From the NCBI GenBank assembly GCA_000014925.1, contig CP000474.1:1-64000 (forward strand): a stretch of 64,000 bases of DNA. Reading direction: 5' to 3'. Numbering within the stretch: the first letter of the stretch is position 1; the number at the start of each line of letters is the position of its first letter. This stretch comes from Paenarthrobacter aurescens TC1. GTDB taxonomy: Bacteria; Actinomycetota; Actinomycetes; Actinomycetales; Micrococcaceae. This document shows positions 20,277 through 31,869 of this stretch, piece by piece. The translations under genes were made by a program, and so were the position numbers. The notes below the pieces were generated by a model, which saw only the letters and a program-made list of their open reading frames with translations, made no database searches and was not told the DNA's origin.

Positions 20277-20806
20277 CAGATATCACCTTTCGAGGATGTA
20301 TGAGCCAGCGACGGGTGGATGGCCAGAGCGGAGCGGAGCGACTTCACGCCGTCAGCGCCGGCGCGACGGGCGGCCTCGGCGGTGCCCCCCAACAGGGCGG
20401 CAATATCGCCATAGGGAAGACCCGCAAGATAGTGGTAGGCAACGGCCTGGCGCTGCTTTGGCGGGAGGCTTGTGACTGCGTCGAGCAGTTCCTCGTGCCC
20501 GTCACCAGGAATACCCAGGCTGGAGGGTTGTTCCGGTGGATTGTCTACCGGCATGGCGCGGCGGGTTCCGGCCCTCACATGGTCGATGCACTTGCGGTGG
20601 GCGATGGTGACCAGCCAGGCCTCAACATTCGCCTCTGCCGGGAGAGCCGGATACGCCTGCAGCGCGGCCAGGAACGTATCTGACCATGCATCATCGGCGT
20701 CGTGCACGCCGAGAATCGCACGACACAACCGAAGCACTGTGGCGCCCTGCTCGCGCACCACCGCTTCGAACGGCTTCTTATTAACCATTTGCCTGGGCTT
20801 CATCAA
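20276..20806 (-). CDS. ECF-like RNA polymerase sigma factor in repair operon
   Basis: A 176-residue sigma-70 family protein with region 2 (VLRLCRAILGVHDADDAWSD, then EAWLVTIAHRKCIDHVR) and region 4 (VTSLPPKQRQAVAYHYLAGL, then YGDIAALLGGTAEAARR). It probably directs transcription of a small regulon. It overlaps the upstream methyltransferase by four bases and the downstream one by one base, so all three are tightly coupled. No separate anti-sigma gene is nearby. A link to alkylation stress is inferred from context. Two starts (codons 1 and 2 are both Met) are equivalent. Confidence 0.88.
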   Translation of the reverse strand: MMKPRQMVNKKPFEAVVREQGATVLRLCRAILGVHDADDAWSDTFLAALQAYPALPAEANVEAWLVTIAHRKCIDHVRAGTRRAMPVDNPPEQPSSLGIPGDGHEELLDAVTSLPPKQRQAVAYHYLAGLPYGDIAALLGGTAEAARRAGADGVKSLRSALAIHPSLAHTSSKGDI

Positions 20807-21312
20807 AAAAGCTTGCCCTCCCGCACTTCAGCCGGCTCTTCCAATTCCAAGAGGAAACGCTTGTTTCGAAGACCACCCGCGTACCCGGTGAGTTGACCGT
20901 TGCGCCCAACCACTCGATGGCAGGGAATAATGATGCTGATGGGGTTGCGTCCCACCGCGGAGCCAACGGCCTGGGCAAGATGGGGATCCCCGAATTCAGC
21001 AGCCAACTGCCCGTAGCTGACGGTTTCACCGAAAGGAATATGTTGAAGCCGCTCCCAGACCTTCTCCTGGAACGGGTTTCCCAAAGCTTGGAAGGGGACA
21101 TCGAAAACTGTCCGGTGGCCATCCAAATACTCGGCTAGTTCGGTCCGGGTACGCGCGAAGACCGGGTCCTCGATTCCGGCTGGGTCTCCGAAATAGTCGG
21201 GCGGAGGCATATGCCAGTGTCCATCGTAGAAAATGCCCGTCAAAACTTCCCCGCGGGCAGTCAGCGTCAACTGCCCCAGTGGGGAATCCAAGGTGGTGTG
21301 CCGGCTGCTCAT
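20803..21312 (-). CDS. ogt: Methylated-DNA--protein-cysteine methyltransferase (Ogt type)
   Basis: Repairs O6-alkylguanine by suicide transfer to Cys131 in IIPCHRVVGRNGQLTGYAGG. The product is 169 residues, standard Ogt length, starting MSSRHTTLDSPLGQLTL, with the DNA-binding segment FGETVSYGQLAAEFGDPHLAQAVG. First gene of the ogt-sigma-methyltransferase-alkB operon, overlapping the sigma gene by four bases. Only 45 bases separate its start from the crgA stop upstream, so its promoter must be short or shared with crgA. Confidence 0.93.
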   Translation of the reverse strand: MSSRHTTLDSPLGQLTLTARGEVLTGIFYDGHWHMPPPDYFGDPAGIEDPVFARTRTELAEYLDGHRTVFDVPFQALGNPFQEKVWERLQHIPFGETVSYGQLAAEFGDPHLAQAVGSAVGRNPISIIIPCHRVVGRNGQLTGYAGGLRNKRFLLELEEPAEVREGKLF

Positions 21313-21357
21313 ATCTTGTAGACGTTCACGGGCACGGAAATGTGAGGCGCGGAATTC

Positions 21358-21612
21358 CTAGGAGCGCCACCGGGTGGTCATGAGGAAGCCGACGATCGCA
21401 ATCCCGAAGCCTGCCACGATGTTCCACGAGGCCCACTCGCGGATGGGGAGCTGGCCCTCTGTGATGTAGAAAGTAATGATCCAGATCAGGCCGAGGATCA
21501 TCAGGCCGAACATGACAGCCTTGTACCAAACCGGGTTGGGCTTGTACTGCTGTGCTGCGGAAGTCTGCTGGGCCTGACGGGCAGGCCGCTTGCGGGGCTT
21601 GGACTCGGGCAC
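21358..21612 (-). CDS. crgA: Cell division protein CrgA
   Basis: A small two-pass membrane protein of the actinobacterial divisome that coordinates septum formation with FtsZ and penicillin-binding proteins. From GTG 21612 it is 84 residues, starting VPESKPRKRPARQ. An AGGAGGATCC ribosome-binding site sits directly before it. A longer frame to 21792 has no support. Two membrane segments (about 32-52 and 63-80) follow the basic N-terminus, with the family motif NPVWYKAVMFGLMILGL and terminal TTRWRS. It is divergent from the sortase gene with 171 bases between. Confidence 0.93.
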   Translation of the reverse strand: MPESKPRKRPARQAQQTSAAQQYKPNPVWYKAVMFGLMILGLIWIITFYITEGQLPIREWASWNIVAGFGIAIVGFLMTTRWRS

Positions 21613-21783
21613 GGATCCTCCTGGCTGTTCGGTTAATACCCGTCCCGCCAGCCTTGATATCCTGCAGGAAGGAAATTTCCAGCGGTTAACGGCCACACGG
21701 CGTTCCGGGTTGGTTCTAGCTGTCAAGTCTAGCCGCAACCGGGGGTCCGCCCACGCCGCCCGCGCCCTATGCAAGGAGACCTT

Positions 21784-22599
21784 GTGGCGCATCAGCAGCA
21801 GACGGCGGTTTCAGCCGTGCCGTCCGCCCGCCATGGGCAGGAACTCCGCCCCCGCAAGCGTCTTCGGGCTTCGGACGTCATCCGGAAAATCAGTCAGATC
21901 CTGGGAGAACTGCTCATCACGGCAGGCATCGTCCTGCTCCTCTTTGTGGGCTGGGAGCTGTGGTGGACCAACGTGGAAGCAGACGCCAAGCAGACTGAAG
22001 CGGTGAAGAGCTTCGCTCAGGACTTCTCCGGCCCCATAACTCCTGCAGCGCCTGCCGCCGCCCCCGTGGACTACGGACCGCCTGTGGTTACGCCGGCACC
22101 GGCCTACGCTGGAATGATCGGAATCATCTACATTCCTCGTTTCGGCCCGGACTACACACGCCCCATCATCGAAGGCACCGGTTCAGACGTCCTGGACACC
22201 CTGGGACTGGGACACTACGGAAGCACCACCATGCCTGGCGCCCCCGGCAACTTCGCAGTGGCCGGCCACCGTCAAACCCACGGCGCCGTACTGGATAACA
22301 TCCACACTCTGGTTCCCGGGGACAAGATCTACATCCAGACGGCTGACGGCTATTACACCTACGTGTTCCGCAACAATCAGATCGTCCTCCCGGACCGCAC
22401 GGACGTCCTGATGCCCGTTCCCACCCAACCGGGAGTCCAGCCCACGGAAAGTATCCTCACCATGACGAGTTGCAACCCGCGGTTTGGGGCACAGGAACGC
22501 ATCATCGCGTACTCGATGTTGGATAGTTGGCAACCCGCCTCAGCCGGACCGCCGTCGGAAATCGCCGCCCAAGTAGCCCGGGCACACGGAAAGGGGTAA
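21784..22599 (+). CDS. Class E sortase
   Basis: A membrane-anchored transpeptidase that attaches surface proteins to peptidoglycan, or a relative of those. From GTG 21784 (AAGGAG five bases upstream) it is 271 residues. It has a basic N-terminus, one membrane segment at about 48-65, a linker rich in Pro and Ala, then the sortase domain. Catalytic His lies in VAGHRQTHGAVLDNI and the catalytic Cys in LTMTSCNPRFG with the Arg in AQERIIAY. Class E is inferred from the wording GMIGIIYIPRFG and the gene context. It leads a small operon with a 56-residue membrane protein and pabA. Confidence 0.9.
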   Translation: MAHQQQTAVSAVPSARHGQELRPRKRLRASDVIRKISQILGELLITAGIVLLLFVGWELWWTNVEADAKQTEAVKSFAQDFSGPITPAAPAAAPVDYGPPVVTPAPAYAGMIGIIYIPRFGPDYTRPIIEGTGSDVLDTLGLGHYGSTTMPGAPGNFAVAGHRQTHGAVLDNIHTLVPGDKIYIQTADGYYTYVFRNNQIVLPDRTDVLMPVPTQPGVQPTESILTMTSCNPRFGAQERIIAYSMLDSWQPASAGPPSEIAAQVARAHGKG

Positions 22600-22602
22600 C
22601 AG

Positions 22603-22773
22603 ATGTACGCGTGGATCTTCCGTAATTTGCCAGGCCCCCTATGGGTGCGGATCCTGACATCCTTGGTACTGGTGGGCGTAGCACTGGTACTGATGGTCGA
22701 GTTCCTCTTCCCGTGGTTCTCCCAATTCACCACTTTGACCGACTCAACGATTGGTTCAGTGCAGCAGCCATGA
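22603..22773 (+). CDS. Small single-pass membrane protein
   Basis: A 56-residue ORF starting at ATG 22603, three bases after the sortase stop, and overlapping the pabA start by four bases (ATGA). The protein has an aromatic N-terminus MYAWIFRNLPGPLWVRI, one long hydrophobic segment at about 17-42, and a short polar tail. A similar small protein sits between the sortase and pabA in many Actinobacteria. Function unknown; tight coupling on both sides argues that it is real. Confidence 0.8.
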   Translation: MYAWIFRNLPGPLWVRILTSLVLVGVALVLMVEFLFPWFSQFTTLTDSTIGSVQQP

Positions 22774-23411
22774 GCACAACAAAAATCCTTGTAGTGGATA
22801 ACTACGACAGCTTCGTCTACACGCTGGTGGGATACCTCCAGGAACTCGGCGCAGAGACCACGGTTGTCCGCAACGACGACGTGACACTCGCCGAAGCCAC
22901 CGAGCTCGCAGCAACCCGCGACGGCGTCCTGGTCTCCCCCGGCCCGGGTACTCCTGCCGAAGCAGGCGTCTGCATCGAGCTCATCAAGTGGTGCGGTGAG
23001 GCCGCCAAGCCTATGTTCGGTGTCTGCTTGGGGCACCAGGCCCTGGCCGAAGCCTATGGCGGAGTGGTGACTCACGCGCCGGAACTTATGCACGGCAAGA
23101 CGTCACCGGTCCGGCATGAAGGCAAGAGTGTCTTTGCCGGTCTCCCGTCGCCCGTCACGGCAACGCGCTACCACTCCCTGGCCGCGGTTCGGGACTCCAT
23201 CCCGGACGTTCTGGAAATCACCGCGGAGACCACCAACGGCGTTGTGATGGGGCTGCAGCATAAGACGGCACCCCTCTGCGGCGTGCAATTCCATCCCGAA
23301 TCGGTGCTCACTGAAGGCGGATACCAGATGCTGGGTAACTGGTTGGAGTCCCTCGGCATGACCGGGGCGGCGGAACGCGCCTCAAAGCTGAGCCCACTGA
23401 TCAAGCAATAA
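22770..23411 (+). CDS. pabA: Glutamine amidotransferase, anthranilate/aminodeoxychorismate synthase component II
   Basis: Supplies ammonia from glutamine to the chorismate-using subunit of anthranilate (tryptophan) or aminodeoxychorismate (folate) synthesis. The product is 213 residues, starting MSTTKILVVDNYDSFVYTL. The catalytic Cys is in MFGVCLGHQALAEAYGG and the His-Glu pair in GVQFHPESVLTEGG. The start ATG lies inside the stop of the small membrane gene; a longer open frame to 22641 is not used. trpE or pabB is not in the window, so which pathway it serves is inferred; in Actinobacteria the copy beside pknB is usually PabA-like. Confidence 0.9.
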   Translation: MSTTKILVVDNYDSFVYTLVGYLQELGAETTVVRNDDVTLAEATELAATRDGVLVSPGPGTPAEAGVCIELIKWCGEAAKPMFGVCLGHQALAEAYGGVVTHAPELMHGKTSPVRHEGKSVFAGLPSPVTATRYHSLAAVRDSIPDVLEITAETTNGVVMGLQHKTAPLCGVQFHPESVLTEGGYQMLGNWLESLGMTGAAERASKLSPLIKQ

Positions 23412-23420
23412 AACCTAAAC

Positions 23421-23503
23421 CGTCTGTCGCGGGCTGTCGACCGGAATCGTGCGTCTAAGCGAGCAACGAGCGAGCACGCGGAGGTCGGCGGACGCGACAG
23501 ACG
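23421..23503. repeat. Long imperfect hairpin between pabA and pknB
   Basis: Perfect 11-base outer arms CGTCTGTCGCG (23421-23431) and CGCGACAGACG (23493-23503) enclose further complementary blocks (GTCGACC against GGTCGGC, and CGTGC against GCACG). The whole can fold into one ~83-base hairpin. It fills the gap between the convergent pabA and pknB genes. It could act as a bidirectional terminator or be one copy of a dispersed palindromic repeat; no second copy was seen in this window. Confidence 0.55.
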
Positions 23504-23513
23504 CAGAAGCCCC

Positions 23514-25427
23514 CTATTTCTTGGTTGGCGTAGGTGTGGGCTTCGGCGTCGGCTTCTCAGTCTCCGTAGGAGTAGGGGTAGGCGTCGGTGTGGGGACCGG
23601 TGCGGGGGCCTTGGCCACCGTGACAGTTACCACCTTGCCCTGGGCCACCTCAGTGTTGAAGGCATCGCTCTGAGCCGTGACTGTTCCCGCCGCAACCTGC
23701 GAATTTTCCTGTTCCACGATTGCGATGTTCAGCCCGTTGGCCTTCAGCGCGGCTTCCGCTTCAGCTGCCGGTAACGCGATCAACTGAGGCATGAGGACCT
23801 TGCCGGTGGAAACCTGCAGCTCCACTTTGCTTTCCACAGCAATCGCGCCGCCCGGTGCGGGAGCAGTGCCGAGCACTACGCCGGCCGGGACAGTGGGGCT
23901 GTGGGTCAAAGCGGTCACTACTTCGCCGGTGATGCCAAGCCTGCGCAAAGCTTCCCGTGCGTCGGGTTCAGTGCGCCCCACGATGTCCGCCGGGATGGTC
24001 ACTGAGCTGGGACCGCTGGAGATCTTCAGGACGACTTCAGCATCTTGTTCCAACATGGCACCAGCAATCGGCGATGTCCCGATTGTCATGTCCTTGGCCA
24101 CGGTGTCGCTGGGCTCGCGAACAGATGTGGGTTTCAGTTTGGCCGAGTACAGGGCCTGGATGGCCTGGGATTCGGACATGTTGGTGACTACCGGAACGGC
24201 AATTTTCGCCGGTGGCGGCGGTTGCATGTTCATGAGGCTGTAGAGCCAGAAGCCGCCGCCGGCCAGCACCAGGACTGTGAAGATCACCAACGTGGCAACC
24301 CAGGCTCGACGGCGGGACTTCTGGCGCTCGGGCACCTCACGTTCCGGTGGGAGGCCCAACGGAAGCGGTTCTTCCTGAGGCTGATCGGTCGGTTCGTCCT
24401 TAAACTGATCGGCATCGAGGAAGCCTACGGCCGTTGTGCTCAAAAGCTCTGTTGCCGGGTCTTCAGGGTCCACGAGGTCGTTGGGGTCCGTGGGAGCCTC
24501 GCTGGCTGCCACCGCGGGTACGGGGATGCCGTTGCTGGCGGCACGCAGGGCCCGACGGAAGGCTGCCGCATCCTGGAATCGATCCGTGCGGCTCTTCTGC
24601 AGCGCCTTAACCAACACGGAATCCAGTGCTTCGGAGACCTCCGGGTTGTGGGCGCTGGCCAAGTCCGGGGTCTCACGGACGTGTTGGTAAGCAACCGATA
24701 CGGGGCTGTCGCCAATGAACGGAGGCCTGCTGGTCAGCAGCTCGAACAGCAGGCAACCGGCCGAGTAGAGGTCACTGCGCGCATCCACCGTTTCGCCACG
24801 GGCCTGCTCCGGCGAAAGATATTGGGCAGTGCCCACCACGGCCTGTGTCTGGGTCATTGTGGCGGCAGAATCGGCCATGGCACGCGCGATGCCGAAGTCC
24901 ATGACCTTCACATCCCCGGTGTCGGCACAGACCATCACATTGGCCGGCTTGATATCGCGGTGGACGATGCCTGCACGGTGGCTGTACTCGAGAGCGCCCA
25001 ACACACCCAGGGTGAAGCCGACGGAGTCCTCGACGCCAAGCTCGTTGGCCTTGATCATGTCGCGCAGGGTACGTCCGGCCACGTATTCCATGACGATATA
25101 CGGGACGCGCACGTCTTCGCCCGGCCCTCCAGGTACCGAGTATTCGCCGGTGTCGAAGATGGCCACGATGGACGGGTGGTTCAACGCCGCTACAGCTTGG
25201 GCCTCGCGCTTGAAACGGGCCTGAAACTGGGGATCCCGTGCAAGGTCCGCTCGCAGGACCTTGACGGCGATGGTCCGTCCCAGCAGGGTGTCCGTTCCCC
25301 GGTAGACATCCGCCATACCGCCACGACCGATCAGCTCGCCAAGTTCATAGCGAGAATTGAGGATGCGCTGGGAGGACACGGGTGTGCTCTCCTCTCGATG
25401 CGCAGGACCTGGGCGTGACGTTGACAT
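23514..25427 (-). CDS. pknB: Serine/threonine protein kinase PknB with PASTA domains
   Basis: A membrane receptor kinase that senses muropeptides or lipid II and phosphorylates growth and division proteins. The product is 637 residues: kinase domain at about 27-290 (GRGGMADVY, Lys56, HRDIKPAN at 156-163, DFG at 178-180, activation loop up to GTAQYLSPEQ). Then a juxtamembrane linker, one membrane segment at about 370-392, and three extracellular PASTA repeats. The last ~40 residues are a Pro/Thr-rich tail. It is the last gene of the fhaA-pknB operon, ten bases after pknA. Confidence 0.94.
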   Translation of the reverse strand: MSTSRPGPAHREESTPVSSQRILNSRYELGELIGRGGMADVYRGTDTLLGRTIAVKVLRADLARDPQFQARFKREAQAVAALNHPSIVAIFDTGEYSVPGGPGEDVRVPYIVMEYVAGRTLRDMIKANELGVEDSVGFTLGVLGALEYSHRAGIVHRDIKPANVMVCADTGDVKVMDFGIARAMADSAATMTQTQAVVGTAQYLSPEQARGETVDARSDLYSAGCLLFELLTSRPPFIGDSPVSVAYQHVRETPDLASAHNPEVSEALDSVLVKALQKSRTDRFQDAAAFRRALRAASNGIPVPAVAASEAPTDPNDLVDPEDPATELLSTTAVGFLDADQFKDEPTDQPQEEPLPLGLPPEREVPERQKSRRRAWVATLVIFTVLVLAGGGFWLYSLMNMQPPPPAKIAVPVVTNMSESQAIQALYSAKLKPTSVREPSDTVAKDMTIGTSPIAGAMLEQDAEVVLKISSGPSSVTIPADIVGRTEPDAREALRRLGITGEVVTALTHSPTVPAGVVLGTAPAPGGAIAVESKVELQVSTGKVLMPQLIALPAAEAEAALKANGLNIAIVEQENSQVAAGTVTAQSDAFNTEVAQGKVVTVTVAKAPAPVPTPTPTPTPTETEKPTPKPTPTPTKK

Positions 25428-25437
25428 GGCGGTTTAC

Positions 25438-27279
25438 TTATCTGCTCGGGCTGCCGGTGCCGGTGGGCGTGGCAGTGGACGTCCCGGGATCGATCGGAAC
25501 AAGTTCCTTGGACAGGTAGTAGGTGACCGTTGAGCCTGCTGCGACCTGGCTGCCGGCTGCCGGCGAGGACCGGACAAAGGTTCCGGGCTGCTGGCCGATT
25601 GCACCGTTGACGGGTTCGCCCGCCACCCACTGCAGTCCGGCACCTTCAATGGCTTGCTGAACTCGGGCTTCGTCCACCCCTGGAGCAATGGCGGGTACAG
25701 CCACCAATTCCGGGCCCTTGGAGTAGGTCACGGTGATGGTTTCTCCCGGGTTAACAGGACCGGTGGGGTTCAGGCCCGTCACGATACCAACGGGAGCTGT
25801 GTCGTCGAAGACTTCCTGACCGTCCACTCCAAGCCCCAAGGCACGAAGTTGTGCGCTGACCGTCTCAAAAGGCTGGCCTTGGTATTGCTCCGGGATGACG
25901 TTGATTTTCTGGGGAACCGACTGCGTGGGCTGGGGTGCCTCAGAGGTCTCCGTAGGCCTCGGCGTCGGGGTGGCCGACGCGGAGGTGGGGCTTGCGCTCC
26001 GGCTGGCACTGGTGGTGGTGGACTCACTCGGCGCGGGGCTCGGCGAGAAGAATCCCGACTGGGAGATCAGGAAACCAACCAAGGCAAACAGGACCAGAAG
26101 GATCAGGGCAACCAAGGGCCACGTCCACGGACTCCGCTTCTTGCGCTCCGGTTCAGCGTCATCGTAGTTCTCGTCGTCGGTGTAAACCACTTCTTCGTCG
26201 TCGCTAAGCTGCCGCTCAGCCTCCAGCGCGTTGGCACGCGTCAGGGGGTTGTCAGACGCAGCAGCGGCTCCGAGAGCAGCCCCTGCAGCACCGGCGCCCA
26301 GCACCGGAAGTGCGGAGGTCGCCGTCGTCGACTGCTCCTTGCCGTAAGGCGAGGTTACGACGCCGGTGGGGGCCGTCGCGGTGTCCACAGGCGCCGTGAT
26401 GGGTCCGGTAGTGGATTCGAACAACAGCATGCCGGGTACGGCTGCGTGCGCCGTGGCGATGTCCCCATTGCGGATGGCTTCAGCGGCTTCGGCCAGCTTG
26501 ATGGCGTTGGCGGGGCGGTTCTTGGGATCTTTGGCCAGCATGGACATCAGGAGAGCGCGCACGGGCGTGGGCAGCGTTTCCGGAAGGGGCGGCGGTGCGT
26601 CGTTTACCTGGGCTAGGGCAATGGCAATCTGCGATTCACCGGAGAACGGACGGTGCCCTGTGAGGCACTCGTAGCCGATGACGCCGAGCGAGTAGATGTC
26701 CGAGGAGCCCGTTGCCGTCTGGCCCGTCGCCTGCTCCGGAGCCAAATACTGGGCGGTGCCCATGACCTGGCCGGTTTGCGTGAGCGGCACCTGGTCTGCC
26801 AATCGGGCGATGCCGAAGTCGGTGACCTTGACGCGGTTGTCCGGCGTGATCAGCAGGTTGCCTGGCTTGATGTCACGGTGGACCAAGCCCTGCGCGTGCG
26901 CAACCGCCAGGGCCCGCGCTGTCTGCGAGATGATAGAGAGCGTCATGTCCGGTGAGAGGACCTGCTCGCGCTCGAGGATGCCACTCAAGGGGTGTCCGGG
27001 CACGAGCTCCATCACCAGATAGGCCGAACCGGCTTCCTCGCCGTAATCGAAGACGTTGGCGATGCCGACGTGGTTGAGCAGGGCAGTGTGCCGTGCCTCG
27101 GCGCGGAAGCGCTGGAGGAAGCCGGGGTCACCGGTGTATTCCTCTTTGAGCACCTTGATGGCAACGATCCGGCCGAGGATTTGGTCCTTGGCCTTCCAGA
27201 CCTCGCCCATGCCGCCAATCGCAATGCGACTGGTCAGCTGGAACCTGCCGCCGAGTGTGATTCCTGAAGTAGGCCTCAC
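25438..27279 (-). CDS. pknA: Serine/threonine protein kinase (PknA position) with PASTA domains
   Basis: The second receptor kinase of the operon. The product is 613 residues, with a kinase domain at about 12-270 ([12 protein letters not shown], Lys42, HRDIKPGN at 134-141, DFG at 154-156, [10 protein letters not shown]), an acidic linker, one membrane segment near 390-415, a Ser/Thr-rich stretch and two PASTA repeats. Mycobacterial PknA lacks PASTA repeats, but carrying them is common in Micrococcaceae. The symbol is given by position. It overlaps pbpA by four bases. Confidence 0.88.
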   Translation of the reverse strand: MRPTSGITLGGRFQLTSRIAIGGMGEVWKAKDQILGRIVAIKVLKEEYTGDPGFLQRFRAEARHTALLNHVGIANVFDYGEEAGSAYLVMELVPGHPLSGILEREQVLSPDMTLSIISQTARALAVAHAQGLVHRDIKPGNLLITPDNRVKVTDFGIARLADQVPLTQTGQVMGTAQYLAPEQATGQTATGSSDIYSLGVIGYECLTGHRPFSGESQIAIALAQVNDAPPPLPETLPTPVRALLMSMLAKDPKNRPANAIKLAEAAEAIRNGDIATAHAAVPGMLLFESTTGPITAPVDTATAPTGVVTSPYGKEQSTTATSALPVLGAGAAGAALGAAAASDNPLTRANALEAERQLSDDEEVVYTDDENYDDAEPERKKRSPWTWPLVALILLVLFALVGFLISQSGFFSPSPAPSESTTTSASRSASPTSASATPTPRPTETSEAPQPTQSVPQKINVIPEQYQGQPFETVSAQLRALGLGVDGQEVFDDTAPVGIVTGLNPTGPVNPGETITVTYSKGPELVAVPAIAPGVDEARVQQAIEGAGLQWVAGEPVNGAIGQQPGTFVRSSPAAGSQVAAGSTVTYYLSKELVPIDPGTSTATPTGTGSPSR

Positions 27280-28733
27280 TTATTCAACACCGCCTCAAAA
27301 ATCTTCTTTGCGTTCGGACTGGTTAGCTGGGCCCCGGTTTGCACGTCCACACTCTCCATGACAATGGTGACGGCTACTTGCGGGTCGTTTGCCGGGGCGA
27401 ACCCGGTAAACCATGAGTTGTTCAAACCTGAATCGCCGAGCTCGGCGGTGCCGGTCTTGCCGGCCACCTTGACGCCGGGAACGGCTGCACCCTTGGCAAT
27501 GCCATTGTCTACGGCACTGGTCATCCACTCAGTGATCTGACTGGCGATGGGCTGCGTGGTGCTGGTGCGGAGCGCCTCAGGCTTGGGTTCGTTGATGACG
27601 CGCAGATCAGGCGCACGGATGGCCTCAACCAGGTTCGGCTTCATCTGCACTCCGCCGTTGGCGATGGCCGCCGTCATCAGGTTGATCTGAAGCGGTGTGG
27701 CTTTGACGTCGCGCTGACCCACTGAGGACTGAGCCAACTGGGCCTGGTCCAGGTCCTCCGGGAAGATGCTGGTGGCCTGCTGCAGCTTGAGTTGATCGCC
27801 GAAGTCCTGGCCGAAGCCGAACTTCTGCGCCTGTTCCCGGATGGCATCCTGGCCGAGATCAAGCGCGATGCTCGCAAACGGGGTGTTGCAGGACTGCTCA
27901 AGGGCAAAGGCGAAGGACGCAGTTTCGCGGACGTTGCAGTTGCCGCCTGCGTAGTTGGGCAGGCTGGCACTGCTTCCGGGCAATGGCAGGCTGCTGGGGT
28001 TGGGCAGTTCACTGTCCTTGTTGTACTTCCCTGAGTTCAGTGCAGCAGCCGTATCAATGATCTTGAAGACCGAGCCAGGTGAGAGGAGATTGCCGGTAGG
28101 GCCGCTGACGTTCTGGTTCAGGTTGATACCGGGAATCTGGTTCAGCTGGGCGTAATTGGCCTCCGCGGTGGTTCGGTCATGCGTGGCAATCAAGTTGGGA
28201 TCGTACGTCGGCTTGGAAGCCATTGCGAGAATGGCGCCGGTCTTGGGGTTGGTCACCACAATGGAACCGCGCTGGCCTTCAGGAATCAGATCCATGGCCA
28301 ACTGCTGGATGGCAGGATCCAAGGTCAACTCCACTGACGCTCCCTTGGGCTCCTTGCCGAGGAACATCTGGCTCATGCGATCCAGGAACAACTGATCGGA
28401 ATTGCCCGCCAGAGTTTCCCCCATGGACTGTTCCAAGCCGGTGGAACCAAAGAACTTGGAGAAGTATCCCGTGATGCCGGCATAAAGCTCCGGCTGGTTG
28501 TACTTTCGCTGGAACGCGCAAGATTCAGTCCCGGGAACTGACTCCGCCACAGGCTTTCCACCCACAATGATCGAGCCGCGCTCGTTGCAGAAGGACGCCA
28601 AAACAGCTCGCTGGTTCCAGGGGTTGGCATTGAGGTCATCAGCACCAATCACCTGGACGTAGCTGATGGCGCCGAAGATCAACGCGAACATGGCGACGGC
28701 AGCCATCCAACTACTGCGAATAGCCTGGTTCAT
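27276..28733 (-). CDS. pbpA: Penicillin-binding protein 2 (PbpA), transpeptidase
   Basis: A class B penicillin-binding protein that cross-links peptidoglycan during growth or division. The product is 485 residues with an N-terminal membrane anchor at about 10-30. Catalytic motifs are SVFK in [17 protein letters not shown] in [11 protein letters not shown], and KTG in [11 protein letters not shown]. It overlaps rodA and pknA by four bases each, so the shape, elongation, division and sporulation-type (SEDS) glycosyltransferase and its cognate transpeptidase are made together. Confidence 0.93.
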   Translation of the reverse strand: MNQAIRSSWMAAVAMFALIFGAISYVQVIGADDLNANPWNQRAVLASFCNERGSIIVGGKPVAESVPGTESCAFQRKYNQPELYAGITGYFSKFFGSTGLEQSMGETLAGNSDQLFLDRMSQMFLGKEPKGASVELTLDPAIQQLAMDLIPEGQRGSIVVTNPKTGAILAMASKPTYDPNLIATHDRTTAEANYAQLNQIPGINLNQNVSGPTGNLLSPGSVFKIIDTAAALNSGKYNKDSELPNPSSLPLPGSSASLPNYAGGNCNVRETASFAFALEQSCNTPFASIALDLGQDAIREQAQKFGFGQDFGDQLKLQQATSIFPEDLDQAQLAQSSVGQRDVKATPLQINLMTAAIANGGVQMKPNLVEAIRAPDLRVINEPKPEALRTSTTQPIASQITEWMTSAVDNGIAKGAAVPGVKVAGKTGTAELGDSGLNNSWFTGFAPANDPQVAVTIVMESVDVQTGAQLTSPNAKKIFEAVLNK

Positions 28734-30156
28734 TGTTGCTTCACCGCCTCTGTTGGTGCGCTGGGTGTCTGTCCTGTGGCCGGTTTACGTGAGCCCGGGG
28801 TGCTGCTGCTTGCCGGAGGTTTGTTGACCATGGGGGTGGTGTCCACTGGACCGCGGGCCGTATTGGAGATCATGAGCAGAAGGCCGACGATTATCCAGTT
28901 GGCCAGAAGCGAAGAACCGCCGGCCGCAAGGAACGGAGTGGTGAGGCCGGTCAGCGGGATGAGCCGGGTGACGCCGCCAATGACCACGAAGCACTGTAGG
29001 GCGATCGCAAAGGACAAACCGCATGCAAGGAGCTTTCCAAAGGCATCACGTGTGCCCAAGGCTGCACGAAAGCCACGGGTAAAGAGCAGCAGGTAAAGCA
29101 TCACCACGGCGAAGAGGCCAATCAGGCCAAGTTCCTCGCCGATGAGGGCCACAATCATGTCGCTGTTGGCGAACGGAACCAGATCCGGCCTGCCCTGGCC
29201 AAGACCAGTGCCTACCAGCCCGCCGTCGGCCATGCCGAACAGGCCCTCCACGATCTGCCCGCTGCCACCGGGGGACCTGCCAAAGACCTCCGGCGTGAAC
29301 GCATTGATCCAGCTGTCGATGCGGAACGCGACGTGGGAGAAGATCTGGGAGGCAATGAAGCCGCCGCCAAGAATCAACAACAGGCCGATGACCACCCACG
29401 AGATCCGGCTGGTGGCCACGTAGATCATCACGATGAACAGGCCAAAGAAGAGGATGGAGGATCCGAGGTCACGCTGGAAGACGAGCACGCCAATGCTCAC
29501 CAGCCAGGCGGTGATCATGGGACCAAGGTCCTTGAAGCGCGGGAACTGCATGGGGCCGATCTTCCGGCCGGCCAACAGGATGAGATCCCGGTTGGAGGAA
29601 AGATAACCCGCAAAGAATATGGCGAGGGTGATCTTGGCGATTTCACCGGGCTGGAACGTCATGGGACCCACACGGATCCAGACACGCGCACCCAGGATCT
29701 CACCGGCGGAGATGCCCGGAATCAACGGAAGAACCAGCAGGAACGCACTGGCCGCCAGGGAGATGTAGGTGAAGCGGCGAAGGATGCGGTGATCCTTAAG
29801 GAACCAGATCACGGCAATGGAGACCGCCATGGCTATGAGTGTCCAACGGAGCTGGTTGTTGCCCGTATCGTCCCCGGGACCGTCCATCCGGTGAATCAGC
29901 GCAAGGCCAAGGCCGTTGAGCGCAACCACGATGGGAAGAATTACTGGATCCGCATACTTCGCGCGGAGCCTCAGGACAATGTGGAACGCGAAAGCCGCGA
30001 CCGCGAGGAGGCTCGACTGGAACCAGAAGTCACTGTCCAGGCCGACTTCCGAGTTGATGCTCACCAGCGCACTGGCGCCGATGCCTACGGCAAGGGCCAG
30101 GACGATGAGCACCAGCTCAACGTTCCTGCGGGGCTTGGGGGCGATCTCAGTCTGCA

Positions 30157-30160
<4 letters not shown>
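28730..30160 (-). CDS. rodA: FtsW/RodA/SpoVE family (SEDS) peptidoglycan polymerase
   Basis: Polymerises lipid II into glycan strands. The product is 476 residues with about ten to twelve membrane segments. Family features are WIRVGPMTFQPGEIAKI, QRDLGSSILFFGLF, the extracellular FTPEVFGRSPGGSGQIVEGLFGMADGG-type loop and LIPLTGLTTPFLAAGGSSLLANW. A cytoplasmic tail of about 45 Pro/Thr/Ser-rich residues follows. It overlaps pstP and pbpA by four bases. RodA rather than FtsW is assigned by neighbourhood. Confidence 0.93.
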
Positions 30161-31866
<1,706 letters not shown>

Positions 31867-31869
31867 GGA

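Noticed and set aside
24045..25418. A 457-codon frame antisense to pknB
   Set aside because: Its product is His/Gly/Arg-rich and domain-free, as expected for a complement of a real kinase gene.
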